Of a DNA stretch of 13,493 nucleotides, positions 1-8,369 are shown piece by piece (the first letter of the stretch is position 1; every line of letters begins with the position of its first letter). The stretch is from contig NW_024468511.1 of the NCBI RefSeq assembly GCF_001632365.1, positions 374,587 to 388,079 of the forward strand, in the 5' to 3' direction. This stretch comes from Laetiporus sulphureus 93-53 (lineage: Eukaryota > Basidiomycota > Agaricomycetes > Polyporales > Laetiporaceae). Below the pieces are notes generated by a model that worked only from the letters and a program-made list of their open reading frames with translations, was not told where the DNA came from and made no database searches. The position numbers and the translations under genes are program-made.

Positions 1-350
1 GGGGTGGGTGCTGGTCGATGGGATGAGTTGAAGAAGGGGGGGTGGTACTTGTCCACGACAGCTCTAAGACGCTGTTTATGGAGATCGTCCAGGTCAGTGT
101 TGTTTCGGTTCAACAGCTCGGCACGGCCGATGACTTGAAGCACTGCCTGATGAATCGCAAAGGCGGCATCGATCACAGAGTCGATGTCAGTGAGCAGCTC
201 AGAGGGTCCCTGAACCTGCCATTGCCGTAAGGCCTGTCGGACAGCTAGTGTAAGTTTGGGGGTGTAGTCTGTGTGCACGAGTTCCGTTGACGAGGAGGAC
301 AAGCCCCCGGCGCTAGCGGAAGGAGATGGTGGTTGCGGTTCAAGATCCAT
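1..350 (-). CDS. hypothetical protein, N-terminal part, runs off the left edge
   Basis: Reading leftward from an ATG at 350, a frame stays open to base 1 (about 116 codons) with no stop, so the gene continues outside the window. The product begins MDLEPQPPSPSASAGG, a Pro/Ser-rich low-complexity head. It is followed by a probable helical segment around residues 35-95 with regularly spaced Leu, Ile, Ala and Gln (for example LTDIDSVIDAAFAIHQ) and a charged stretch containing DLDDLHKQRLRAVV. There is no signal peptide or membrane segment. I do not recognise the family. The frame extends upstream of this ATG, so it could instead be a later exon of a longer gene that includes the hydrophobic frame to its right. 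Codon choice and the absence of stops favour real coding over the antisense frame at 42-230. Function unknown. Confidence 0.45.
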   Translation of the reverse strand, partial: MDLEPQPPSPSASAGGLSSSSTELVHTDYTPKLTLAVRQALRQWQVQGPSELLTDIDSVIDAAFAIHQAVLQVIGRAELLNRNNTDLDDLHKQRLRAVVDKYHPPFFNSSHRPAPT

Positions 351-1249
351 GGATCGGAAGCGAAGCGAGGAGCACAAAAATTGTTGATGGCATCGCGATA
401 AGCGTTGCGGCCTGCGACGATGGCGACGTCACGGAAGCGAACATCCTGGAATCGAGCAACAACGGTATGGAAGAACATCAGTAAGGGTAGTAATAGGAAC
501 TTGTACAGCGACGAAGCGACTGTCGTCCCCAACGACGCGGTCAACGTCACGGACAGGCACACAATGTACACATACAACGTAAGTGTAGCACCGGAGAAGC
601 TCAGTAGGCTCACGTATAACAGTGCTATTCAACAGCGCGTCCACGCTGAAGACCTTTGAACCGCGACCCGCACCTCCGAGAGGAAAGAGAGGAAGTATGT
701 GCGACCTGGTAGAATGAACAACGAGCCACGCAGGAACGCAACACGCCGGTGCAGCGCAGTCGAGAACGACCGTAATCGATGCACGAGGTAGCGGTACACA
801 ATGCTAACGAGCAACGAAGCGAACAACACCAACGTGTCCGCAGGCAATATGGAGACCGCTCCAATGCGCAAACTCCAGGTAAAAACCGCACAGGTCTCAC
901 CGAGGAACTGACAGACAATGTTCACGAACGACCGAGCGTGCGAGAAAGCAAGCGACGCCAACCAACGTGCGGGCGATGACACAAGTGAAGGCGACGTAAT
1001 GGACTGAACGTAGAACACCATGGACAGAGACGAAGACAGGGGTGAGAGGACGTCCCAGATCAGCAAGAGGCAGAAGAAGACGGTGCAGGTACGACGAAGG
1101 CAACAAGCAGCAAGGGCACCATGATGACACAAGCATACACAGGTGATCGTGCAGTATGTAAGCGACGCTGCGCCATTATGGATAGCCAAATAACATTCTG
1201 TTATTCGGAATGTGAGTGGTGTTGCCATCTCTCTTTGCGTGACTTCCAT
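245..1249 (-). pseudogene. hydrophobic reading frame interrupted by one in-frame TGA
   Basis: A single minus-strand frame is open from an ATG at 1249 (alternative ATG at 1228) to a stop at 245, apart from one TGA at 631-629. That is about 334 codons with one internal stop, too long to be likely by chance at this GC content. The predicted product is rich in Leu, Val, Phe and Ser and has several potential membrane segments, for example around LVLFASLLVSIVYRYLV before the TGA, and LTLYVYIVCLSVTLTA and FLLLPLLMFFHTVVA after it. No family is recognised. Three explanations remain: a recently inactivated membrane-protein gene, an unrecognised intron spanning the TGA (a 54-nt candidate with a poor GTCTTC donor would keep the frame), or a non-coding region that is open by chance. 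A second frame around 1180-1070 also looks protein-like (VIMVPLLLVAFVVPAP), which adds doubt. Confidence 0.35.
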
Positions 1250-1284
1250 CTGTTCAGGAGGAGGTCGAGCCACTTGCACAGAAG

Positions 1285-2104
1285 ATGAGCCTCTATTGTA
1301 GGCTGCAGCAGGAGTCCAGCAGCGTCCTCGCAAAGGATGTCACACGGCGGGACAAGATGCTTGCAATGGTAGCACAGTCACACCACCCCAATGTCTCTCA
1401 CACATTGGATCCAAATGCATTTGGCAGCGGAGAGAAAGTGGACGAATTGTTGGCCCAATATGATGCTTTTTGTTGCACAGACACCGGTGACGTACGAGGA
1501 GTGAGTGCGCTGCATCTTACATTCTCATTCTCTGATCAAAGAATATGGAGAGCTAATCCATTACTGTGTCAAGTCATTCCCTTCGTTTCTCGTATGCGAC
1601 TGCAGCCACTATTGTGTTCGACGCACACAAGGTGGCTCCTCTGATAAGCAGAGGCGACAAAGAGTATATGGCATACATCAAGCGTGAGAGTGAGCTGTAT
1701 GTCCTGACTTGATATCATTTCTGTCATTTGTTCACTTATACATACAGGATGGATGAGTGGCTTAAACCTATGACGATGGCCAATCAAAAACATGCTGCAT
1801 CCGCTTCGTCATCGCAGAATGCCCACAACGGCCTCACCGCGATCGCTAGCTCTGGCTCTGGCGGTGCAGTCACAGATGCTGAAGCGAACACTCTCCTCAA
1901 TAGCCCAGGCGACCTTCTAAAGCAATGATTTGTTCAGATCTTTCCGAGGGTGATAAGGGTGTCTGGAAGGTCAAGTCGCTTACTATGAAAGATGATGGAA
2001 GGTTCAAATATGAAGTTTTGCTTGCGGACTATGATGCCACGATTGCTGTCACGATGGATGAGCTACGGAGGCTTATGATGGAAAGCCGACTCTCTCGAAT
2101 GTAG
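1285..2104 (+). CDS. small multi-exon hypothetical protein, possibly frameshifted
   Basis: The start is the ATG at 1285 (MSLYCRLQQESSSVLAKDV). A consistent spliced model uses exons 1285-1486, 1542-1565, 1606-1696, 1748-1863 and 1938-2104, giving 199 aa. The best-supported intron is 1697-1747 (GTATGT donor, ACAG acceptor, 51 nt). The 1566-1605 intron is only 40 nt. If it is not removed, the exon encoding YGELIHYCVKSFPSF is out of frame by one base with the following ATIVFDAHKVAPLISRGDKE, and the gene is frameshifted. Skipping the last intron gives an earlier stop at 1928. The product is mainly charged helical sequence (KEYMAYIKRESEL) followed by a Ser/Ala linker. It ends in a compact basic-acidic domain with WKVKSLTMKDDGRFKYEVLL and a DELRRLMMES helix. 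There is no signal peptide and no recognised domain. An upstream 5' exon ending at 1211 (GTGAGT donor, acceptor at 1257) is possible. It is convergent with the CAT gene, 63 bp away. Confidence 0.5.
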
Positions 2105-2167
2105 ATACAAGATATGGTAATGTGTACATGGAAGAAAAGGGGACAAAACATTAGTACACTGATCCAA

Positions 2168-4438
2168 TTACAATTTCGCCTTGACTTCGCCCTCCTTTTT
2201 CTTCGCCTCCGCAACAGCAGCTCTGTCCATCATCTGCCGTGTCTCTGTCGCAGCCTCCGCGAGGTAACGTTTCAGCTCTGCCGTCCTCCGCTTCAAGCTC
2301 GTGATGGTCCATCGGATGTAATCATCTCCAATCGAATAGGACAAGCCGTAGCCATCCGGAACGACTAAACCGCATGTCAGCCAAACAGTTACGAGCCCGT
2401 AAACGAGTCCCACGAACCTTCGCCATAGCCCCATCCGTCCAAGAACGGCGAAGACAAATTCGAGGTCGACAGCTCCCAGTGGTTGGTCTTCGAGAATGCC
2501 TCATCCGTGTATATAGGCGGGACAGGTTCGCCTTCCCGAAGCATCATCTTCAAGCCGAACAAGTGGCGATCCAACCCTTGGCCATCGGCAGCCCATGCGG
2601 CGTACTGCAGGTGTCGAGCCACCGCCCTGCGGAAGAGGATCGCACGGTGTTCGTCCTGATTCCATTTCGTTTCAGAAAACTAGAAGCCAGCGGGCACTCG
2701 GGATACGTACCGATTCTGCCGGATTGAGCATAGACTCCGCCCACGCCTTGCTCTCGTTGCTTGCGCTTCGAATAACCTCCGTGCGTCCGAGCTGGAACTT
2801 GCGCGTCTGGCAACTCTCGTAACAGACTCCGGGCCTGTTGAACATCTTGTGGAAGGCGAGTTGCTTGACAAGCTGCGCCCACGCGTCGGGAGAAGCTTTG
2901 TACTTCTTTATTTGATTTTTGCCGTAGCCCTCGTAGTGCAGGACCTAACGCATAGACATGAAATCCCACTCTGCCCGAAGGAGAAAGCAGATCATGACGT
3001 ACGTGGAGATTGTGCTTGCCAACGAGCTCATCGAACGCAGATTCCGCCTGCTGAACATACTGCCGCGCCTTAGCGTTCACGACAAACGACAGTTCAGCGG
3101 GAGCCTCCAGGTCTCTGCCAGTCTCCGCTGTGCGATCAGGACCCAAGTCGATCTTTCCAGCAGCAAGTGATGCGAGTATGAACTCGTTCAAACGCAGCGT
3201 CGGAGTGCCATCCATGCATGAGTGTTCACCGAGGAAACCAGACTTGCCGTTCTCGAAAACGATAACTGCGTAGCGCCATCAATTAGCGCAATGTCAAACA
3301 TTTGCAATCCAGGCGAACGTACGTTGGTGCTTGTCGTAGAAGCGGTTCCTGCCGTCGCCTACCCAGCAGCCCCAACTCGCTTCATCGCGTGTGATAGCTG
3401 CAGAGTCATCGAGACAGACAATCAGCATCGCAGATTCGATCGCCTCGAGCGAGACCGCATTTGATGGCGATGCGGCCAAAAGGGCAGCACGGGCCTTGTA
3501 CTTATTAGCGAGCTTGCACACGTATCTGACGAACGCGACTTACGTCGGCCCAATTGTCCCGGTTCTCGCTGGTTAACGCACCGATGGGGACAGCCTTCTC
3601 ACTACCCGCCATAGAGATGATCTTCTCGATCTGCGCCTCGAGTTCAGCCGCGGAGAGCTCACGGCCGCCCTTATCCGCAAGCGGGACCTTGAAGAACTTG
3701 TTTTTCCGCACAAACACTACATGGTTGTTCGTCGTCGGGTCGAACTTGCGTGCCGTGTCGGAGGGCTTGACGGGGTATCGAGAGGAGTGGAATCTGGGGA
3801 GTGTACTTTAGAGTTGTCCTCGTTACTTGAATATCAGAACGTACAGCCATTTATATGACTCCATGGAAAGCGGCATGCTGCGCACTTTATCAGGTTCCAG
3901 CTGTTTACTGGAATAAGAGGGTCATCGGTCTGCCTGTATTGAGCCTGCAATTTGGAGTTGAGACTCACCTCTCGACCAGATCCCTGAACGGTAACATCGC
4001 TTTGAGCAATTGTGCTGCCCGCCTCGCTTGACCCGGCGCGCGCTTGTCATCTACATGCACGTAGAAGTAGCTCACGTACACCACCACCGGATCACGGTAG
4101 CCCATGTATGCGATGTCGTTCCACCATTCCGACAGCCAATTCCGCACATTGGGGTCCGCCGCACGCGCTTCAAGACGCGCCTGCAGCTCCTTGGCCAGGG
4201 CTGATTCCGCGAACGTCTTTACCGCAGACCGGGTCGCAGAGTACTGCGCAGGCGTAAGATGGGGCTGGACTGTCTCGAGGTACTTTGCAGTCGTGGAGGA
4301 AAGTGTAGGGACAGGCAAGTGCGGCAGTGAAACCTCGTAGCGGAGCATTGGGCCTGCACTGAGGTCTTCCTTGTAACCCGGAGGAAGCGCATCTGCTCGC
4401 CTTGGCGCAGATGACTTGAAGGAACGCGGCTTGGACAT
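2168..4438 (-). CDS. CAT2: carnitine O-acetyltransferase, peroxisomal/mitochondrial (8 exons, 628 aa)
   Basis: This enzyme transfers acetyl groups between CoA and carnitine so that acetyl units made by peroxisomal beta-oxidation or from acetate can reach mitochondria. Exons (genomic, minus strand): 4438-3969, 3907-3845, 3793-3544, 3494-3323, 3265-3003, 2944-2711, 2655-2418 and 2364-2168. All seven introns are 49-61 nt with GT..AG ends and phases that agree, giving 1887 nt. Family hallmarks are the N-terminal LPHLPVPTL (about residues 38-46), NWLSEWWNDIAYMGYRDPVVV, and GFLGEHSCMDGTP, in which H333 is the expected catalytic base. A fungal-type DELVGKHNLHVLHYEGYG segment and an ELSTSNLS substrate motif (about 545-552) follow. 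The C-terminus is AKL, a PTS1 signal also found in yeast Cat2. The ATG at 4438 has a good context; the frame is open farther upstream but has no further ATG. The N-terminus (MSKPRSFKSSAPRR) is basic and Ser-rich, so weak mitochondrial targeting is possible. The gene appears intact. Confidence 0.96.
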
Positions 4439-4700
4439 GGCTGCCAGTGATCTATGTGGCTGTAGATAGTTGTAGTGAGTGCGCAATCCAACCCATGAGG
4501 TGCTGTCCGGAGTTATTATGCAAATATGCGCGCGCGCGACTGTAGTCGCTACGTGGCACGTGATAACGGGATGTGCATGCACCGGAGTCGGAGACAGAGG
4601 CGTACCTTGCTCGCAAAAAGACGCAGGAGCGGTTGCATAGAGAATCACCACCGACACTGAGTGCACCGTTGAGTGCTGGAGCGAATTAAAAGCGCCCCAG
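4439..4700 (-). promoter_or_regulatory. presumed promoter and 5' leader of the carnitine acetyltransferase gene
   Basis: This is the sequence directly upstream of the CAT start codon. It contains a CACGTG E-box at 4557-4562 that overlaps a GATAA motif (4562-4566), an octamer-like ATGCAAAT around 4519-4526 and a run of alternating GC at about 4528-4538. CACGTG and GATA sites are bound in fungi by bHLH and GATA regulators, so regulation by nutrient state is possible but inferred. No clear TATA box is seen. Confidence 0.35.
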
Positions 4701-4729
4701 ACGCATGCAATGCAGGTTATTGAACCCTC

Positions 4730-5509
4730 TCACGTACCGTGCGGAAGGCCGAGCAGCGGCATTCCGTCTGAGGACCGACATCTCATTTCCTGCATCCTGA
4801 CGAAGACGATCGTCCGTCCGGTAAGCCTAGCGTCCGAAAGGCTGAACGTATTCCAAAGCCCAGAACCTCTGGGGCGTACGAAGCATGACAGAAGCATGGT
4901 TGCTTCGTACAGCAAAAAGCACCCTAACAGAAGTGTCTCGTCACTTACCAGGATATCCGTGGACCGAGCCGAGAATCTCAACGGGGCTGAACTCTGGCGC
5001 AGCATGAATGACTTTGCAGTTGGCGGGTGTACGAGTGGGTGGGAGACTATCGAAAGCCTGCGAGCGTATCCGAGGACACAGAGTGTATTTGAATGGAGCT
5101 GCTGGAGGGGCGGTAGGCGAGTTGGCCGCGCTCGTCGATGTCGAGAAGGGCGGGGCCCCAGCCCACATGATTCCCCATTGCCAATTGGCGCTGGGCGCAT
5201 CGGAAGTGCGCTTACCGTCGCCACCCCGCCCCCGCCGCAGCTATTTCCTCCCCTGATGCAGGTTCTGCGCGCTATGTAGCTCATTCTTGCGCGAGACCGT
5301 CTACGTTGCTTTGCCCTCAACTCGTCTGCGTCAGTTGTCAAAGCAGAAACGCGTGAAATGGATACTGGACGCCCAGGAGGGGGATCGCTGAGACAACGTC
5401 CAGAGTCAAAGTGCGTATTATACACCCAGCTCTCGGGAAGGACGCGGCGGGACGTGCCGCGCGGCATTTTGGACGGCGGACCTACCGAAAATGGAAGCAA
5501 GGGCACCAT
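4730..5509 (-). other. GC-rich stretch with overlapping open frames on both strands, gene uncertain
   Basis: On the minus strand a frame is open for 260 codons from an ATG at 5509. On the plus strand another is open for about 190 codons from an ATG at 4710. Neither product resembles a known protein; the minus frame is Arg/Ser/Pro-rich. Two shorter minus frames look more protein-like: one from an ATG near 5203 containing ALLDIDERGQLAYRPSSSS (beta-propeller-like in flavour, ending at a TAG near 5050), and one ending at 4941 containing NCKVIHAAPEFSPVEILG, followed by a GTAAGT that could be a donor. These two are one frame apart, so they may be a decayed or frameshifted exon. A GCCAATTGGC palindrome at about 5179-5188 holds a CCAAT box, so part of the region may be promoter. 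I cannot assign a gene. Confidence 0.25.
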
Positions 5510-6098
5510 ATCGGGTAAAGTTGCGTTAGGTCACCCTCTTAACAATCAGAGCCGCCCGAGCGTGCTTTATAGGCGTCGCAGGAGTTTTGTATCGTAGAAA
5601 GGCTACCTGACAGCCGCAAATACGCCACGCATACACTCGAATCCACGCGGAGACCCGAGCCGCTATATGTCGCACAACCGTAGCAAATGACAATCAGAAT
5701 GTCCTTATCAGCTACGCGACGTTCTTCAACCCGTATCTTTGCCATAATAATTAAGTGATGGTCGTCGACGTTCAGCTGGTCTCATAAAATACCTGAAAAA
5801 CATATCCCGAGAAGCAATTTACAGCTGCCGCTCTCTATACTCCGATGTCATCGACGTTTTACTCGCCGTTTCGCGAACTCAACAGTTATCACTATTTTAT
5901 GGGTTCCTACCTCTACAGCCGCTTCCGGAACTCTCATCACTACAACAAAGTCGGTTGTAGAGGACTGGGAATTCGACCTTTTGCAGGACTTTGCATGACG
6001 ATATTGGTGGCGCAATGAGCTCAATCATGTTGATTGATGACTGGCTCGTAAGAAAATAAAGGGGAGAAACTGTCGGACCGGGCGGTTCCAAGTCAGGC
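5510..6098. other. no convincing gene
   Basis: The only item of note is a 68-codon minus-strand frame starting at an ATG at 5745 and ending at 5539 (MAKIRVEERRVADKD...). It has no recognisable domain and may be chance. The rest has frequent stops in all frames and an A+T-richer composition than its neighbours, consistent with intergenic DNA. Confidence 0.4.
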
Positions 6099-6458
6099 TC
6101 AAGTGTTGGCAGCGAGGTCGAACCAATGAACGGAAATCGTTGTCTCGAGGAGCTTTGCTTCTAAGAAGTCGGGAAGAGCTACAGCAGCGGTCACGAGCGA
6201 ATGCTCATCGTGCCATGTTTCCGCAGCCAGTGCGGCGAGACCTTTTGGTGGGTGGCATTCGAGTCTGGGTAATGTTGAGTTGCTGGGCGATGCTGCTTTT
6301 TCTAATTGCTGAACTGCAACCGACATGGCACCGTGACCGTAGCAAAGTGTATGTCGAGAGGGCTTGAATCGAAGTCCAACACCAAGCATTGGGATGGTCA
6401 CACAAAAGTCGACGGTTATCCAATCTTCAAAAAGCGACTTCAAGAAAAGCTTCAACAC
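6099..6458 (-). other. open frame just downstream of the seven-TM gene, possible extra 3' exon or 3' UTR
   Basis: A minus-strand frame is open from about 6458 to a TGA at 6099, but its first codon is GTG, so it is not a stand-alone gene with an ATG at its head. An internal ATG leads to AMSVAVQQLEKAASPSN and then a mixed, soluble sequence ending WFDLAANT. It begins 20 bp after the stop of the seven-TM gene. From memory, relatives of that protein often have a variable soluble tail with a hydrophobic/basic patch before a Ser-rich end, so this frame could be an alternative terminal exon. I could not find a clean donor-acceptor pair to join them. It may simply be a 3' UTR that is open by chance. 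Confidence 0.25.
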
Positions 6459-6477
6459 GACTATCCGCTAGCCTACC

Positions 6478-7834
6478 CTAAGTTCCTCCCTCCACCACAC
6501 GTATTCTCCTTAATGCGATGAGATCGTTGCGACCCGGTTGAGCATGCGAGATGACGCCCCGCGACTCTGGCGGCACAGCACAGGCCAAGTCTTGTTGCCG
6601 CCCCAGACCGACGCGGAAGGCCAGCAGCATAAAGGAAATGGCAGTCATTTGGGTCCACATGTCAACCGCGATGAGAAACAGCCACGATCGCACGAAGAAG
6701 CAAATGATCCAGAACGCCATTGCCAGTCTGCGGGAATGTGAGCGCTAAAGGAAGGGAACCAACCACTGTAAGTCGGCAGACGTACGCGTTGAGCGCAACG
6801 CTCTGGACGAAGGCATACACGGCACGCTTCAACAGTGACAGTGAGCGCGCGAAGGAAGAAGCATTGCATCACTCACCCTTTGCATACTGCCCGATTGCGA
6901 ATTCAATTCCCTAGTCACTCTCCATACCCGGAACACAATCAAAACTGGATCAACGTGGTGATGACAATGAACACCAGATGTATGTATTCGAAGAGGCTTA
7001 CGCGTGCAATAGATTGTCGTTCTGGATCGACATCACATTCAGGACGGTATAAATCGTTGAACCGAGGAAGAAACACACGTGAATGAGAGCACAACGGCCC
7101 ACGTCAACATTTGTGCAAACATGTTATTGTAGAACGCGCCGTCAGCTTTCAAATGTGTAAAGAAATAAATGCACGCCACTGCAAAGGCTGTTGTTAAAAG
7201 AATCAGTCTGTGCACCAGTTTTTTTATTTCAAAAAACAATTACCAGCGAACCCGCAAATTGTTAGTATGGGGAAAACGATGACCATTTTTTCCCTATCCC
7301 AGACAACGTACAGCTGCCAAATCTTCACATATAGTCAGTCCAGCACAAAAACATGGGACTGGCGATTTAACGCACGACCACCGCGTTCAAGATGGAACCA
7401 GCCGAGAATGATAGAGCCTCTTTCGCGGGAAGCGTTCCGGATGCCTCGTCCACAAAGGACAGAACGAGCTGCCAGTGTGCGATGTCTGCAGATTGCAGGG
7501 GCCGGAGAAGGCGCAACACGGTCAGAATCCAGTGCTGAGAACTCGGTCACAGGTGAATCGATTATACCGGGGCAAAGGTTGGAGCACATACAGCGGTGAC
7601 GATCGCAAAGAGAACCGTTCCAACCCCAAATTCCCAACTCAAGTAGAACGCCCGTACCCCAACCCTGGTGGGCTGACGAGACCGACTTGCCAGAAAAAAT
7701 GTTGAAATTGCATATAGCAAGAAGCCGTTTCCATACAAGAAGCTAGTGATCGCTGCACTTGTGACTTCGATCGGAACGACGGATTGCGTCGTCTCGACGG
7801 TGATGGGAGGTACAGCGAGTGCTATGTTCATCAT
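6478..7834 (-). CDS. uncharacterised fungal seven-transmembrane protein (8 exons, 319 aa)
   Basis: A complete spliced gene can be read: 7834-7592, 7534-7376, 7313-7244, 7187-7079, 7021-7002 (a 20-nt micro-exon), 6944-6877, 6826-6786 and 6727-6478. Introns are 50-62 nt, mostly with strong donors (GTATGT, GTGCGT, GTGTGT, GTAAGC, GTGAGT, GTACGT), and all phases agree (960 nt). The product has seven hydrophobic segments at about residues 28-47, 67-90, 120-138, 144-166, 184-205, 226-250 and 253-275. Examples are SFLYGNGFLLYAISTFFLAS and MTAISFMLLAFRVGLG. The VPIEVTSAAITSFLYGN start, TTTIYCTLLIVFRVWRV in helix 5 and a DMWTQ..FRVGLG end match an expanded family of Agaricomycete membrane proteins without known function; the match is from memory. 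The topology resembles a receptor, but no ligand or G-protein motif is evident. The start is the first ATG of MMNIALAVPP; the ORF extends upstream only through a GTG. A truncated copy of its 5' end lies at 13393-13493. Confidence 0.85.
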
Positions 7835-7891
7835 TGTCTGTGTAAGATCGTTCGCACCCAGGATCTCCCGGGAGATATATACGTACTTATA
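7835..7891 (-). promoter_or_regulatory. 5' leader and TATA-like element of the seven-TM gene
   Basis: On the minus strand a TATAAG at 7891-7886 lies about 55 bp upstream of the ATG and is followed by GTACGTATATAT. Almost the same stretch is present upstream of the truncated copy at 13442-13493. Conservation of this block along with the first codons shows that the duplicated unit included the 5' leader and perhaps the core promoter. Confidence 0.45.
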
Positions 7892-8369
7892 CCATTCCAG
7901 TGCCAGCAGCTCCAAACAAACCTTCGCATAGCTCAGTCGGCGGTAAAAATCGATGAGACAGCGATGAAGGACCGGAGCGCCATAGCTGTAATTGTGGTGT
8001 CTGCACGATTTATCGGAACCGACAATGACAGACTTTTTCAAACCATTCTCATGTCGCACTGCTTGAAGCAGCGAATTGTGATGAAGCCCTGCTCTGGACC
8101 AAAAAAAAACGCTGCTGCGAGCACATGTTTAGACTTGTAGGATGCCCATGAACTAATCGCGAATTGCTTACACCTGCTATCATTGCCAGCGACTGAGGTC
8201 CGGCTCCTTTGGCGCTGTGTGGCGAAATTACGTGGCGAACAAGTCTGTTGTCCAGCGTGGGCCTCAAGACAGTTCCCCGAGACAAATTAGTTATCTTAGC
8301 GCTTAGTCATGAACATACCGAACACATCGGATGAAATTGCTATATGCTCATTCATTCACCCCGGAACTT
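7892..8369. other. no convincing gene; upstream region of the seven-TM gene
   Basis: Open frames here are short and mostly start at GTG or overlap one another on both strands. A 9-A run lies at 8101-8109. The frame that continues upstream from the seven-TM start to 8059 (containing LSYAKVCLELLALEWYKYV) lacks an ATG and probably reads through the leader. The region is likely promoter plus intergenic sequence. Confidence 0.4.

Noticed and set aside
1..1249. Transposon or retroelement coding sequence in the left region
   Set aside because: No reverse transcriptase, integrase or transposase motif and no terminal repeats could be identified within the window.
2550..3215. Long single minus-strand frame starting MDGTPTLRLNEF as a separate gene
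   Set aside because: It begins in the middle of carnitine acetyltransferase exon 5, just after the catalytic His, and reads through introns; the spliced CAT model explains it.
4528..4538. Short alternating GC run as a microsatellite or Z-DNA element
   Set aside because: It is only about ten bases, too short to support a specific claim.
7335..7637. Minus-strand frame next to the seven-TM exon 2
   Set aside because: It is an out-of-frame reading of exon 2 and its flanking introns; the hydrophobic in-frame translation fits the family.
7562..8059. 165-codon frame as the full seven-TM gene product
   Set aside because: It starts at GTG, its first ~75 codons are leader sequence, and its end runs through a clear GTATGT intron donor at 7591.
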